NCBI RefSeq assembly: GCF_041435355.1
Contig: NZ_CP108442.1
Coordinates: forward strand, 3,038,001-3,102,000
DNA from: Streptomyces sp. NBC_01276
GTDB lineage: Bacteria > Actinomycetota > Actinomycetes > Streptomycetales > Streptomycetaceae
Length of the DNA: 64,000 nt
Direction of reading: 5' to 3'
Below the pieces are notes generated by a model. The model worked only from the letters and a program-made list of their open reading frames with translations, was not told where the DNA came from and made no database searches. Shown one piece after another: positions 1 through 10,263 of this stretch. Each line of letters begins with the position of its first letter. Within the stretch, counting starts at the first letter, position 1. The translations under genes were made by a program, and so were the position numbers.

Positions 1-1599
1 GACGGTAACCCCGCTGACGACCCGGTCCTGAATCGTTTTCAGATACCGGTCCAGGTCCATGAGGTGGAAGAGGGAGCCGTCCTCCTCCGCGGCGATCTCC
101 CGCACCGACAGCTCCGGCCCCTCGGGGCGGGCCCCGCCGTGGCCGCCGGTGACGATCCGCCACCAGCTCGCGACGCCGCGGCCGAGGGTGGCGAGGGCGC
201 CGGTGAAGGAACGGGGGGTGGCGGCGAGCGCCGCGACGGCCTTGCCGAACCAGGTGTTGTGCAGGAGCCGGTGGGCCTCCGCGTCGGCCCGCTGGAACCG
301 GGTGCGTACGGGGAGCAGTACGTGCGGGGCCACTTCCAGCATCAGCATGCGGCCCTGGGTGTGGACCCGGACGAAGACGGTCACGACGAGGTTCTCGTCC
401 CAGCCGCCGACCCGGACGCGCAGGAAGTGCCTGCGCCGCTCCCCGCCCTCCTCGATGGCGCCGGAGCGGTGTTCGGCGAACTGCCGCGGGCTCAGCGGGG
501 CCGCGTCCCGGTGCGGCAGGCCTCCGGCCGGGAGGAAGACGCACTCGTCGACGACCAGTTCGCGCAGCCGGTCCAGGACGGCGGCCTCGGCCTGCGGGGA
601 GCCGTGCGGGGACGGTACGCGCAGGGCGTGCAGCAGCGGCACGATGCGCCCGACGATGTGGGCGTTGGTGACGGCCTGCGGCGTGCGGTCGGGGCCGAGG
701 TCCTCCCGGGGGCGCAGTTCGACGGACAGCTGCCAGGGCCGGAAGGCGTCCCCGGCCCCGGTGAAGGGGCCGTTGATGTCGTACATGACGAGCGGGGCGT
801 GCTGTTCGGCCCGGATCCGGTCGCGGACGCGGGCGTAGCGCACGCCCGGCGAGGCCTCGGCGGGATCGCCGGACTGCTCGGCGTAGCGCTCCGGGGACAG
901 CTCGGTGGCGACGATGCGGGCGGCGTGCCCGCGCTGGAGCCCGACGACGGCCACGACCGCGGCGAAGACGACGGGGGCCAGCCACAGCGCGGCGGGCACG
1001 CCGTCGTCGTACGGGTAGCCGCCGGGGTCACCGCCGAATCCGCTGCCGTAGCGGCCGTCGGGGACGCCGGGGGTCACGAGGTCGCCGACGCCGGGGAAGA
1101 AGAAGCCGGCGAACTCGCCCAGGGGGCCGTGCAGGGAGATCCAGACGCCCACCAGGACCGCGGCGAACGACCACCAGGCGTAGATCCGGACCAGTACGGA
1201 CAGGAAGCGCAGCAGGACGTTGCTCCGGGCACGGAGCCAGCGGGCGAGGCTCAGCAGCACGAAGGGGAACAGCAGCAGGGCGAGCAGGCCGCCGGTCAGC
1301 AGCGAGCCGACGAACCAGGCGCCGAGGACGCCTGCGGCCCAGGCGAGTTCGATGCGGCGGGCGCGCAGCGCGTGGGCCAGGACCCGGGCCGCGTCGAATC
1401 CGTAGGACGGAGCGGCGATGCGCTCCTCGTGCACGAAGAGTTCGTCGATCACCCGGTCGCGGTACGCCGCGTCGAGGTAGGTGCCCGCGCACAGCAGGCG
1501 GCCGGCCTCGCTGACGGCGGGATGCACGGGCGGACGGCCGGCCCGTTGGTCCGTCCGGGCGTCACCGCCGGGCTGAGGGGGAATCAGGTGACCGGTCAC
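1..1599 (-). CDS. integral membrane protein, 3' end beyond window
   Basis: Open reading frame of 533 codons running off the left edge, so the stop codon is not seen. The chosen GTG at 1599 has an AAGG purine stretch upstream; another GTG lies in frame at 1527. The N-terminal part holds two or three hydrophobic segments (GVLGAWFVGSLL, LALLLFPFVLL, then ALWLAPVVFAAVVAVVGL), followed by a long soluble region with no catalytic motif I recognise. It looks like the large conserved hypothetical membrane proteins common in Streptomyces. Codon use is typical of its neighbours. No function is assigned. The long frame on the opposite strand here (64-1671) is its antisense shadow. Confidence 0.75.
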   Translation of the reverse strand, partial: MTGHLIPPQPGGDARTDQRAGRPPVHPAVSEAGRLLCAGTYLDAAYRDRVIDELFVHEERIAAPSYGFDAARVLAHALRARRIELAWAAGVLGAWFVGSLLTGGLLALLLFPFVLLSLARWLRARSNVLLRFLSVLVRIYAWWSFAAVLVGVWISLHGPLGEFAGFFFPGVGDLVTPGVPDGRYGSGFGGDPGGYPYDDGVPAALWLAPVVFAAVVAVVGLQRGHAARIVATELSPERYAEQSGDPAEASPGVRYARVRDRIRAEQHAPLVMYDINGPFTGAGDAFRPWQLSVELRPREDLGPDRTPQAVTNAHIVGRIVPLLHALRVPSPHGSPQAEAAVLDRLRELVVDECVFLPAGGLPHRDAAPLSPRQFAEHRSGAIEEGGERRRHFLRVRVGGWDENLVVTVFVRVHTQGRMLMLEVAPHVLLPVRTRFQRADAEAHRLLHNTWFGKAVAALAATPRSFTGALATLGRGVASWWRIVTGGHGGARPEGPELSVREIAAEEDGSLFHLMDLDRYLKTIQDRVVSGVTV

Positions 1600-1652
1600 C
1601 GGCCGACCTTATTTTCCACCTACACGCACCCGACAGGTGAAAACACGCCAAA

Positions 1653-1680
1653 GCGCCCCGGTCGCGTTTGACCGGGGCGC
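1653..1680 (-). terminator. intrinsic terminator downstream of mdh
   Basis: Perfect 11-bp inverted repeat (GCGCCCCGGTC, 1653-1663, against 1670-1680) with a 6-nt loop, about 65 bases past the mdh stop. It can serve mdh transcripts on the minus strand. Confidence 0.7.
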
Positions 1681-1746
1681 AAGGACGTTCGTACAGGTCA
1701 GACGATCAGATCAAACGATCGGACCGGCCGTCCTGCCGGGTATGGC

Positions 1747-2823
<1,077 letters not shown>

Positions 2824-2830
2824 TTACGAA

Positions 2831-2844
2831 TCTTGACGTGAAGA
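2831..2844. promoter_or_regulatory. near-palindrome upstream of mdh
   Basis: TCTTGACGTGAAGA is an inverted repeat (TCTT..ACGT..AAGA) about 95-108 bp upstream of the mdh start codon. It could be a repressor or activator site in the mdh promoter region; the factor is unknown. Confidence 0.3.
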
Positions 2845-2974
2845 GACATCCGCGGTCAGGCTATCCGACCCGCGGGGCCCCCAACCCCCGGGTCCCTGTG
2901 GTCCACGGCACACGGACCCGTCGGATCGAAGGCGGGACCCGGTCCGGGCCCCGCCCACCAGCCGCCCCCGGGCA

Positions 2975-3586
2975 CTACTCCACCCGGAAGATCTCCCCCG
3001 TCCGGTGTCCCTCGACCGACTTGACGTAGGCGTTCGCCGCGCGGGCGACCGGCACCGCGTCGAATCCGGCGAAGGTGTCCCCGTAGACGCCGAGGGACTC
3101 GGTGAACACGGTGGGGCTGACGGCGTTGATCCGCTGACGGCCCGGCAGTTCGATCGCGGCGGCCCGCACGAAGGCCTCGACCGCGCCGTTGGCGAGGGAG
3201 GCGACCGAGCCGGTGAGCAGGGGCTCGCGGGCCAGGATGCCGGTGATCAGGGTGTACGAGGCGTGCGCGGGCAGCCGGGTGACTCCCTGGCGGACCAGCT
3301 CGATCTGGCTGACGGCCTTGCCCTCCAGGCCGGCCCGGACGTCGGCGGTGGTGAGCTCGCCCAGCGGGCGCCACGGGACGGAGCCGGCCGCGCAGGCCAC
3401 CGCGTCGACGGGGCCGGCCGCCTCGTACATCGCCCGGACGGAGTCGGGGTCGGTGATGTCGACGCGGACGTCCGCGTCCTTCCGGGAGGCGGTGACGACC
3501 TCGTGGCCGCGCTCGCGCAGGGCCGTGTGCACCGCGCGGCCGAGCGTGCCGCCGGCGCCGATCAGGAGCACCTTCAAGGGATTCAT
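2975..3586 (-). CDS. SDR-family short-chain oxidoreductase
   Basis: A 203-residue Rossmann-fold protein beginning MNPLKVLLIGAGGTLGRAV, where GAGGTLG is the dinucleotide-binding loop. DVDITDPDSV-type and VACAAG segments follow in SDR order. The classical catalytic Tyr-x3-Lys is not visible: the corresponding stretch reads SLANGAVEAFVRAA. This is seen in a short atypical SDR subgroup and leaves the reaction open. It diverges from a LysR regulator 71 bp away, which probably controls it; an inverted repeat lies between them. No Shine-Dalgarno sequence stands out. Substrate unknown. Confidence 0.8.
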   Translation of the reverse strand: MNPLKVLLIGAGGTLGRAVHTALRERGHEVVTASRKDADVRVDITDPDSVRAMYEAAGPVDAVACAAGSVPWRPLGELTTADVRAGLEGKAVSQIELVRQGVTRLPAHASYTLITGILAREPLLTGSVASLANGAVEAFVRAAAIELPGRQRINAVSPTVFTESLGVYGDTFAGFDAVPVARAANAYVKSVEGHRTGEIFRVE

Positions 3587-3612
3587 GGCACGAGCATCGC
3601 CCCGGCCGCAAT

Positions 3613-3633
3613 GTGAAGTCCAGCTACCTTCAC
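3613..3633. promoter_or_regulatory. probable LysR operator
   Basis: Perfect inverted repeat GTGAAG-N9-CTTCAC in the 71-bp divergent gap between the SDR gene and the LysR gene. The arrangement, a T-Nx-A palindrome in the shared promoter, is typical for LysR autoregulation with control of the divergent neighbour. The assignment to this regulator is inference. Confidence 0.5.
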
Positions 3634-3657
3634 TACAGCAATCATTAAGATGAACTC

Positions 3658-4554
3658 ATGCTTGATGTGAAGCGGATGGTCATCCTGCGGGACCTGGCGG
3701 AACACGGAAAGGTGACCGCGGTCGCCGAGCTGCACCGCGTCACCCCCTCCGCCGTCTCCCAGCAGCTGAGGGCGCTGGAGGCCGAGGCCGGAGCCGCCCT
3801 CGTCGAACGGGACGGGCGCGGACTGCGCCTCACCCCCGCGGGCGTCGCCCTGGCCGCCGCCTGCGACCCGGTCCTGGCCGCGCTGGAACGCGCCGAGGGG
3901 GCGGTACGGGCCCTGGACGCCGGACCGGTCGGGGAGCTGCACGTCGGCTGCGCCCCGAGCGCGCTGGCGACGGTGGCCGCCCCGCTGGTCGCCGCCCTCG
4001 CCGCACGCCATCCGGGACTGCGGCCGCGGATCGTGCAGGCCGATCCGGAGGAGGCGCTGCCGCTGCTGCGCGGGCGCCGCCTGGACCTGGCGGTGACCTA
4101 CGCGTACCCGTTGCTCGGCGCCCCGCCCGCGAGCGGCACCACCGCCGTCCCGCTGTTCGACGACCCGCTCTGCCTGGCACTGCCCGAGGCCCTGCTCCCG
4201 GCCTACGGGCGGGACGGGCTGGCGGCGCTGCGGGACGCCGACTGGGTCTCGGCGCCCGCCCCGAGCAGCTGCCGGGAGATGCTCCTGCACGCCTGCCGCA
4301 ACGCCGGGTTCACCCCGCGGATCGCGCACGAGTGCGGGGACCTGCGGGCCGGGCTGTGGCTGGTGGCGGCCGGGCGGGCCGCCTCGATCCTGCCGGGACT
4401 GCTGTGCGACGCGCCGCCGCCCGGCACGGCGGTGGTGGAACTGCCGGGCCGGGGGCGGGTCCTGGAGGCGCTGGTCCGGGCGGGCGCCGAGACCCGGCCG
4501 GCCGTCGCGGCCGCGCTGGCCGCGCTGACCGCGCTCCCGGTCAGCGGACGGTGA
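3658..4554 (+). CDS. LysR-family transcriptional regulator
   Basis: A 298-residue LysR-type regulator. The N-terminal winged HTH is clear (VTAVAELHRVTPSAVSQQLR, about residues 18-37), followed by the linker helix. A periplasmic-binding-protein-like effector domain begins near residue 90 (ELHVGCAPSALATVA). It diverges from the SDR gene over an inverted repeat, so that gene is the likely target. Its last 14 bases overlap the end of the convergent DUF3017 gene. The effector is unknown. Confidence 0.9.
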   Translation: MLDVKRMVILRDLAEHGKVTAVAELHRVTPSAVSQQLRALEAEAGAALVERDGRGLRLTPAGVALAAACDPVLAALERAEGAVRALDAGPVGELHVGCAPSALATVAAPLVAALAARHPGLRPRIVQADPEEALPLLRGRRLDLAVTYAYPLLGAPPASGTTAVPLFDDPLCLALPEALLPAYGRDGLAALRDADWVSAPAPSSCREMLLHACRNAGFTPRIAHECGDLRAGLWLVAAGRAASILPGLLCDAPPPGTAVVELPGRGRVLEALVRAGAETRPAVAAALAALTALPVSGR

Positions 4555-5110
4555 CGCGGACCGCACTCTCCAGGAAGGGGATGTCCAGCAGGGGCTTGGG
4601 CTCCATGGCCACCGCGAGCAGCGTGATCGCCACACCGAGCAGCCCGTACGTGATCATGTCCGTGAAGCGGGAACGCACCGCGAGCATGCCCACCGAGGGC
4701 AGGAAGCGGCGCATCGCGGCAGCCGCGATCAGGGCGATGCCGATCATGAGGCAGCCGGCCCGCGGATGCCCCGTCGCCGTGGTCAGCAGCCCGGCGGCGG
4801 TGGCCGCCAGGACGCTGAGCATCGGCCACTGACGGACCGGCGTGGACACCGCCCCGGGGACGGCGCGCCCGCTGCCCTCGGGACGTACGGTGCCCTCGGT
4901 GACGGAGGGGAACCGCCGCGACCTCGCGGCCCCCGCCCGCGACGGCTCCGCCTGCCCGGGGGCCCGCTCCGGCTCCGGCCCGCGCTGCCCCTCTCGTTCC
5001 GGCTCTCGTTCCGGCTCTCGTTCCGGCTCTCGTTCCGGCCCGCGCTGCGGCTCGCGCTCCGGCCCCATCGGCCGCCCGACAGCGCCGGGCTCGTCGTGCT
5101 CAGCCCGCAC
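4541..5110 (-). CDS. DUF3017 membrane protein
   Basis: A 189-residue protein with a charged N-terminal half and about three hydrophobic segments in the C-terminal half ([45 protein letters not shown]). The N-terminus carries PERE repeats encoded by a 12-bp tandem repeat. It starts at a GTG (5110) inside the end of folD (11-base overlap), so the two are co-transcribed. DUF3017 genes next to folD are the usual arrangement in Streptomyces. No function is known. The 3' end overlaps the convergent LysR gene by 14 bases. Confidence 0.85.
   Translation of the reverse strand: MRAEHDEPGAVGRPMGPEREPQRGPEREPEREPEREPEREGQRGPEPERAPGQAEPSRAGAARSRRFPSVTEGTVRPEGSGRAVPGAVSTPVRQWPMLSVLAATAAGLLTTATGHPRAGCLMIGIALIAAAAMRRFLPSVGMLAVRSRFTDMITYGLLGVAITLLAVAMEPKPLLDIPFLESAVRVTVR
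4991..5038. repeat. 12-bp tandem repeat within DUF3017 gene
   Basis: Four identical copies of CTCTCGTTCCGG encode the (E)REP repeat of the DUF3017 N-terminus. The in-frame period suggests variable copy number between strains without frameshift. Confidence 0.85.
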
Positions 5111-5960
5111 TGGGGGTCCGCTCCGCCGCCTCGACCACGTTGACCAGCAGCTGCGCTCGGGTCATCGGACCGACCCCGCCCGGGTTCGGGGAGATCCACC
5201 CCGCCACCTCGGCGACGCCCGGGTGCACGTCCCCGACGATCTTGCCGTTCTCGTCGCGGCTGACGCCGACGTCGAGCACGGCCGCGCCCGGCTTCACGTC
5301 CTGCGGCTTCACCAGGTGCGCGACGCCCGCCGCCGCGATGACGATGTCCGCCTGGCGCAGCAGCCCGGACAGGTCGCGCGTACCGGTGTGGCACAGGGTG
5401 ACGGTCGCGTTCTCGGACTTGCGGGTCAGCAGCAGCCCGATGGACCGGCCGACGGTGATGCCGCGTCCGAGGACGACGACGTGGGCGCCGTTCAGCTCGA
5501 CGCCGTGGTGGCGCAGCAGCTCGACGATGCCGTACGGCGTGCAGGGCAGCGGGCCCGGCTCGTTGAGGACCAGCCGGCCCAGCGACATGGGGTGCAGGCC
5601 GTCGGCGTCCTTGAGCGGGTCCATCAGTTCGAGGACGCGGTTGGTGTCGATGCCCTTGGGGAGCGGCAGTTGGACGATGTAGCCGGTGCAGGCCGGGTTG
5701 GCGTTCAGCTCCCGCACGACCTCCTCGATGTCCTCCTGGGAGGCCGTCGCGGGCAGTTCGCGCTGGATGGAGGCGATGCCGACCTCGGCGCAGTCCTTGT
5801 GCTTGCCGTTGACGTACCAGCGGCTGCCCGGATCGTCTCCGACCAGCAGGGTGCCGAGGCCGGGGGTGATACCCCGCTCCTTCAGCGCCGCCACTCGGGC
5901 GGTCAGTTCGGACTTGATCGCGGCTGCGGTGGCCTTGCCATCGAGAATCTGGGCGGTCAT
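5100..5960 (-). CDS. folD: bifunctional methylene-THF dehydrogenase/cyclohydrolase
   Basis: A 286-residue FolD, interconverting 5,10-methylene-, methenyl- and 10-formyl-tetrahydrofolate with NADP. It supplies formyl groups to the purine pathway, whose purN and purH genes lie nearby. Visible signatures: the substrate-site stretch [20 protein letters not shown], the C-terminal signature [10 protein letters not shown], and the nucleotide-binding GRGITVGR. The start ATG at 5960 (MTAQILDG) matches the family; the frame stays open upstream but this extension lacks family similarity. The DUF3017 gene overlaps its stop. Confidence 0.96.
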   Translation of the reverse strand: MTAQILDGKATAAAIKSELTARVAALKERGITPGLGTLLVGDDPGSRWYVNGKHKDCAEVGIASIQRELPATASQEDIEEVVRELNANPACTGYIVQLPLPKGIDTNRVLELMDPLKDADGLHPMSLGRLVLNEPGPLPCTPYGIVELLRHHGVELNGAHVVVLGRGITVGRSIGLLLTRKSENATVTLCHTGTRDLSGLLRQADIVIAAAGVAHLVKPQDVKPGAAVLDVGVSRDENGKIVGDVHPGVAEVAGWISPNPGGVGPMTRAQLLVNVVEAAERTPSAG

Positions 5961-6212
5961 ACCGCCATCCTCCCGGATGTGGTGGTCCCGGTTCCAGTCG
6001 GCGGCGGCCGGAATGCGGTCTTCATTGCACTTGCACAACAAGTCGGGTCCTCTGCGACAACCGGCTGGACAAGGCCGGTGCGGGCCCACCACGATGACGG
6101 TCGGCAAGACGATCGAAAGAGTGCCGCGGGCAGTGCCGGGGGGCGTACCGCAGAAAGCAGATGTCCTCCGTGCGTGCCGTGCGTCCCCGCACTTCACGGA
6201 GGAAAGACCCAG

Positions 6213-6908
6213 ATGAGCTTCGGCGACCCGAACAACCCGTACGGGCAGCAGCAGCCGCCGGCCCCGCAGGGCCAGCCCGGCTACGGCTACCCCCAGCAGG
6301 CCCCGCAGGGCGTGCCGCCGCAGGGCGGCTACGGATACCCGCAGCAGGGCCAGCAGCCGTACGGCGCGCCCGGCCAGTACCCGGTAGGCCAGCCCGGCGC
6401 CCCCGTGCCGGAGGGGTTCGCGAACGTCCCCGGTCTGGGTCCCGTCGAGGTTGGCACCTACGGCGGCCGGTTCGGCGCGCGCCTGCTGGACATGATCTTC
6501 GCGTACATCATCGTGATAATCCTCAACATCATCATCTTCGGCGCCGCGTTCGCCGGATCCAGCGGCAGCAGCGACAGCGCGGCGAGCGGCTTCGCCATCG
6601 GTTCGCTCATCGCATCCCTGCTCGTCTCCGCGCTGACGTTCATCTTCTACGACGTCATCTTCGTGAGCACGATGGGCAGCACCCCCGGCAAGATGATCCT
6701 CGGCATGCGGATCGTCAACTCGCGCACCGGCCAGAAGCCCAGCTTCGGCCCCGCGCTGGTCCGCTGGGGCTTCCCGATCGGCCTGGGCTACATCACCTGC
6801 GGCCTCGGCTACATCCTCATCGTGATCTCCCCGTTCTTCGACAACACCGGGCAGCTCCGCGGCTGGCACGACAAGGCCGCCAACACCCTGGTCATCAAGA
6901 AGCGCTGA
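6213..6908 (+). CDS. RDD-family membrane protein
   Basis: A 231-residue protein with a Gly/Pro/Gln/Tyr-rich cytoplasmic tail (about residues 1-70, repeats of GYGYPQQ type), then an RDD domain. The domain shows [21 protein letters not shown], a second hydrophobic stretch [20 protein letters not shown], the conserved [13 protein letters not shown] motif, and a terminal helix [11 protein letters not shown]. The typical R-D-D residues are recognisable (the R in GARLLD, D in LLDM, HDKAANT at the end). GGAGGAAAG 7 bases upstream sets the start. A strong hairpin follows, shared with purH. The role of RDD proteins is poorly defined (transport or membrane homeostasis). Confidence 0.9.
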   Translation: MSFGDPNNPYGQQQPPAPQGQPGYGYPQQAPQGVPPQGGYGYPQQGQQPYGAPGQYPVGQPGAPVPEGFANVPGLGPVEVGTYGGRFGARLLDMIFAYIIVIILNIIIFGAAFAGSSGSSDSAASGFAIGSLIASLLVSALTFIFYDVIFVSTMGSTPGKMILGMRIVNSRTGQKPSFGPALVRWGFPIGLGYITCGLGYILIVISPFFDNTGQLRGWHDKAANTLVIKKR

Positions 6909-6920
6909 GGCGTTCACACG

Positions 6921-6960
6921 GCGAAGGCCGCCACCCGCACCAGCGGGTGGCGGCCTTCGC
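6921..6960. terminator. bidirectional terminator, RDD gene/purH
   Basis: Perfect 18-bp stem (6921-6938 with 6943-6960) and a 4-nt loop between two convergent gene ends (6908 and 6973), so it can stop transcription from both sides. Confidence 0.9.
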
Positions 6961-6972
6961 CGTATCCGTGCC

Positions 6973-8562
6973 TCAGTGGAAGAAGTGGCGGGTGCCGGTG
7001 AAGTACATCGTCACCCCGGCCTTCTTCGCGGCCTCGACGACCTGCTCGTCCCGGACCGAACCGCCCGGCTGGACCACGGCCTTGATGCCCGCGGCGGTGA
7101 GGATCTCCAGCCCGTCCGGGAAGGGGAAGAAGGCGTCGGACGCGGCGTACGAGCCCTGCGCGCGCTCGGCGCCCGCCCGCTCGACGGCGAGCTTCGCCGA
7201 GTCGACGCGGTTGACCTGGCCCATGCCGACGCCGACCGAGGCACCGTCCTTGGCCAGCAGGATCGCGTTGGACTTGACGGCGCGGCAGGCCTTCCACGCG
7301 AAGGCGAGACCGGCCAGCTCCTCGGCGGACAGCGCGTCGCCGGTGGCCAGCGTCCAGTTCGCCGGGTCGTCGCCCTCGGCCTGGAGGCGGTCGGTGACCT
7401 GGAGCAGCGCACCGCCGTCGATCGGCTTGACTTCGACCGGGTTGGCGGGGCCACCCTCCGCGCGCAGCACGCGGATGTTCTTCTTGCGGGCCAGCACCTC
7501 GACCGCGCCGTCCTCGTACGCCGGGGCGACGATGACCTCGGTGAAGATCTCGGCGACCTGCTCGGCCAGCTCGACGGTGACCGGACGGTTGACGGCGATG
7601 ACGCCGCCGAACGCCGACAGCGGGTCGCAGGCGTGCGCCTTGCGGTGCGCCTCGGCGACGTCCGCGCCGGTGGCGATGCCGCACGGGTTGGCGTGCTTGA
7701 TGATCGCCACGCACGGCTCGGCGTGGTCGTACGCGGCCCGGCGCGCGGCGTCGGTGTCCGCGTAGTTGTTGTAGGACATCTCCTTGCCGTGCAGCTGCTC
7801 GGCCTCGGCGAGGCCTCCCGTGCCGTCGACGTAGAGCGCGGCGCCCTGGTGCGGGTTCTCGCCGTAACGGAGCACGTTGTTCCGCGCGTACGTGGCGCCG
7901 AGGAAGTCGGGGAAGCCGGAGTCGTCCGCGGCGGCGTAGTCGTCGGCGAACCAGGAGGCCACCGCGACGTCGTAGGCCGCCGTGTGCTGGAAGGCCTCGG
8001 CCGCGAGCCGCTTGCGGGCGGTCAGGTCGAAACCGCCGCCCTGGGCGGCCGCGAGGACGTCGGCGTAGCGGGCGGGGCTGGTGACGACGGCGACCGACGG
8101 GTGGTTCTTGGCGGCGGCGCGGACCATCGACGGGCCGCCGATGTCGATCTGCTCGACGCACTCGTCGGGGGTGGCGCCGGAGGCGACGGTCTCCCGGAAG
8201 GGGTAGAGGTTGACGATCACCAGGTCGAAGGGCTCGACGCCCAGCTCGGCGAGCTGGTTGCGGTGGTCCTCCAGGCGCAGGTCGGCGAGGATGCCGGCGT
8301 GCACGCGCGGGTGGAGGGTCTTGACCCGCCCGTCGAGGCACTCGGGGAATCCGGTCAGCTCCTCGACCTTGGTGACGGGCACCCCGGCGGCGGCGATCTT
8401 CGACGCGGTGGAGCCGGTGGAGACGAGCGAGACGCCCGCCTCGTGCAGGCCGCGGGCCAGCTCTTCCAGTCCCGTCTTGTCGTAGACGCTGACGAGCGCA
8501 CGCCGGATCGGCCGCTGGGTGGTGGTCGGGTCGTTGCTCTCTACGGAGTCTGCGGCGGTCAC
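6973..8562 (-). CDS. purH: bifunctional AICAR formyltransferase/IMP cyclohydrolase
   Basis: A 529-residue PurH catalysing the last two steps of IMP synthesis. The N-terminal MGS-like cyclohydrolase domain begins [16 protein letters not shown] (about residue 21). The formyltransferase domain carries the active-site motif IKHANPCG and NNYADTDAA. The GTG start at 8562 overlaps the purN stop by four bases (GTGA), so purN-purH are translationally coupled. This is the usual actinobacterial pair. Confidence 0.97.
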   Translation of the reverse strand: MTAADSVESNDPTTTQRPIRRALVSVYDKTGLEELARGLHEAGVSLVSTGSTASKIAAAGVPVTKVEELTGFPECLDGRVKTLHPRVHAGILADLRLEDHRNQLAELGVEPFDLVIVNLYPFRETVASGATPDECVEQIDIGGPSMVRAAAKNHPSVAVVTSPARYADVLAAAQGGGFDLTARKRLAAEAFQHTAAYDVAVASWFADDYAAADDSGFPDFLGATYARNNVLRYGENPHQGAALYVDGTGGLAEAEQLHGKEMSYNNYADTDAARRAAYDHAEPCVAIIKHANPCGIATGADVAEAHRKAHACDPLSAFGGVIAVNRPVTVELAEQVAEIFTEVIVAPAYEDGAVEVLARKKNIRVLRAEGGPANPVEVKPIDGGALLQVTDRLQAEGDDPANWTLATGDALSAEELAGLAFAWKACRAVKSNAILLAKDGASVGVGMGQVNRVDSAKLAVERAGAERAQGSYAASDAFFPFPDGLEILTAAGIKAVVQPGGSVRDEQVVEAAKKAGVTMYFTGTRHFFH

Positions 8563-9182
8563 TGGATTGTTACCTTTCGTCCCTCAATGCGGTAGCCGTG
8601 CCGGGCCAGGCGCCCCACGACGTCGACGAGCAGCTGGCGCTCGACTTCCTTGATGCGCTCATGGAGAGCGGCTTCGTCCTCGCCGTCCCGGATCTCGACG
8701 ACACCCTGGGCGATGATCGGACCGGTGTCCACGCCGGAATCCACGAAGTGGACGGTGCAGCCGGTGACCTTCGCCCCGTAGGCGAGGGCGTCCCGTACGC
8801 CGTGCGCGCCGGGGAAGGCCGGGAGGAGGGCGGGGTGGGTGTTGACGAACCGGCCGCCGAAGCGGTCGATGAAGTTCTTGCCGACGATCTTCATGAATCC
8901 GGCGGAGACCACGAGGTCCGGCGCGTGCGCGTCCGTCGCCTCGGTCAGCGCCGCGTCCCACTCCTCGCGGCTGCCGTAGTCCTTGACCGGGCACACGAAA
9001 GTGGGGATCCCGGCCTTCTCGGCCCGTTCGAGGCCGGCGATGTTCGCGCGGTCGGCCCCCACCGCGACGACCTCGGCGCCGAATCCCTCGGCTCCGCCGG
9101 GGTGCGCGTCGATGGCATCGAGCAGGGCCTGGAGGTTGGTGCCGGAGCCGGAGACCAGCACGACCAGCCGGGAGGCGGGCAT
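8559..9182 (-). CDS. purN: phosphoribosylglycinamide formyltransferase
   Basis: A 207-residue folate-dependent GAR transformylase. Signatures: the phosphate-binding loop [13 protein letters not shown] near the N-terminus, [13 protein letters not shown] containing the catalytic His, and the catalytic-Asp segment [14 protein letters not shown]. The ATG at 9182 is preceded by a GGGCCTCCC-rich stretch, and the family start [12 protein letters not shown] agrees. First gene of the purN-purH operon; the 225-bp divergent gap upstream carries a repeated octamer. Confidence 0.97.
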   Translation of the reverse strand: MPASRLVVLVSGSGTNLQALLDAIDAHPGGAEGFGAEVVAVGADRANIAGLERAEKAGIPTFVCPVKDYGSREEWDAALTEATDAHAPDLVVSAGFMKIVGKNFIDRFGGRFVNTHPALLPAFPGAHGVRDALAYGAKVTGCTVHFVDSGVDTGPIIAQGVVEIRDGEDEAALHERIKEVERQLLVDVVGRLARHGYRIEGRKVTIQ

Positions 9183-9227
9183 GGGAGGCCCTTTCTTACG
9201 GGATTGCCGTCGTTCGTCTTGTGTGGT

Positions 9228-9270
9228 CATACGAAACTTCGGGGTACCGATATACGGGGAACCATACGAA
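9228..9270. promoter_or_regulatory. repeated octamer in purN divergent promoter region
   Basis: CATACGAA occurs at 9228-9235 and again at 9263-9270, 35 bp apart, in the gap between purN and the divergent membrane protein gene. CTTCG/CGAAG half-sites give partial dyads. It could be a regulator site for purN; no known consensus is matched with confidence. Confidence 0.25.
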
Positions 9271-9407
9271 GCCACCGACCGCCTGCAACGATACCGGCAC
9301 ACGGGACCGCCCCCGAGGGACGGGGGGACGGGCGAGCGGTAGCGTCTGGCGTACACCGCACGCCGGGCGCGCGCCCGGCCCACGACACAGGGGAAGTAAC
9401 GCACTCG

Positions 9408-10010
9408 ATGCCGGACCGCCGTCAGCCCGACCCCTCGACCGACGACAACCCCTTCGCGGCGCCCCCGGAGGGCCGGCCGGACCAGCCGTGGCAGCCCCGG
9501 CAACCGCAGCGGCCCCACGACGGCGGCGGCTCCGGCGGGGGCCCGTCCGAGCCCGGCGGCCCCGGGGGCCCGGCCCGTTGGGACCCCATGGACCCGCTCC
9601 AGCGGCGCGCGCGGTACGCCCTGCTGGCGGGCATGTGGGGCTTCTTCTTCGGGATCTTCGGGATCCCCTCGGTGGGGCTGCTGCTGGGTGCGCTCGCGAT
9701 GTACTGGGGCATCAGCGCCCTGCGCGGCCGCCCGGCGGCCAAGGCCGACCCCACGACGGGCACCCCGGCCCGGCCGGCGGGCCTGGACTCCCTGGGCCCG
9801 GCGGCCCGGCCGCAGCGCGCGGCGGCGGTCGGCGGCCTGGTGACGGCGTCCATGGCCCTGATGCTGGCGGCGAGCTCGTACGCGCTGCAGCTGGCGTACA
9901 AGGACTTCTTCGTCTGCCGCGACGACGCCCTGACCCGCACGGCGGAACTCCAGTGCAACAACCTGCTCCCGGACAACGTCCTGGGCGACATCCTGAAGGT
10001 CCAACGCTGA
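9408..10010 (+). CDS. small proline-rich membrane protein
   Basis: A 200-residue protein with a Pro/Gly/Gln-rich hydrophilic N-terminus (about 60 residues) and two hydrophobic hairpins: LLAGMWGFFFGIFGIPSVGLLLGALAMYWGISAL and VGGLVTASMALMLAASSYAL. The C-terminal tail contains two Cys residues in the pattern FVCRDDAL...LQCNNLLP, probably outside the membrane. GGGGAAG upstream sets the ATG at 9408. It diverges from purN. No named domain is recognised; similar proteins accompany purN in Streptomyces. Confidence 0.82.
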   Translation: MPDRRQPDPSTDDNPFAAPPEGRPDQPWQPRQPQRPHDGGGSGGGPSEPGGPGGPARWDPMDPLQRRARYALLAGMWGFFFGIFGIPSVGLLLGALAMYWGISALRGRPAAKADPTTGTPARPAGLDSLGPAARPQRAAAVGGLVTASMALMLAASSYALQLAYKDFFVCRDDALTRTAELQCNNLLPDNVLGDILKVQR

Positions 10011-10092
10011 CGCACCCCAGCCCGGCCCACGCCTCAGCCCCGGGTCCGGGGCGCGGGCCCAGCGCCGTACCCGCACCGCCCACGCCCGCCGC

Positions 10093-10222
10093 ATCAAGCC
10101 CCGCCGGACTGAGGCCCGGGGTCCGGGGGCTCGGGCCCAGTGCCGCCCCCGCACCACCCACGCCGGCCGAATCAAGCCCCGCCGGCAATTGAGGCCCGGG
10201 GTCCGGGGCGGAGCCCCGGGAG
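10093..10222. repeat. tandem copies of a Streptomyces intergenic GC-rich repeat
   Basis: Two units with a 78-bp period begin ATCAAGCCCCGCCGG at 10093 and 10171, each followed by GAGGCCCGGGGTCCGGGG. A shorter related unit precedes them near 10036. This matches the dispersed palindromic intergenic repeat I know from many Streptomyces 3' regions. It lies between the end of the membrane protein gene and the end of the DUF6350 gene and probably acts as a stem-loop or terminator region. Confidence 0.75.
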
Positions 10223-10263
10223 CACCCCGCCCCGCCGACGCCCGGGACCGCACGCACGGCCGG

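Noticed and set aside
64..1671. Long plus-strand open frame
   Set aside because: It is antisense to the minus-strand membrane protein at 1-1599, whose translation has real hydrophobic helices; the plus frame is Gly/Val/Asp-rich shadow sequence.
4991..5038. 12-bp repeats considered as regulatory array
   Set aside because: They are in frame and encode the PERE repeat of the DUF3017 protein.
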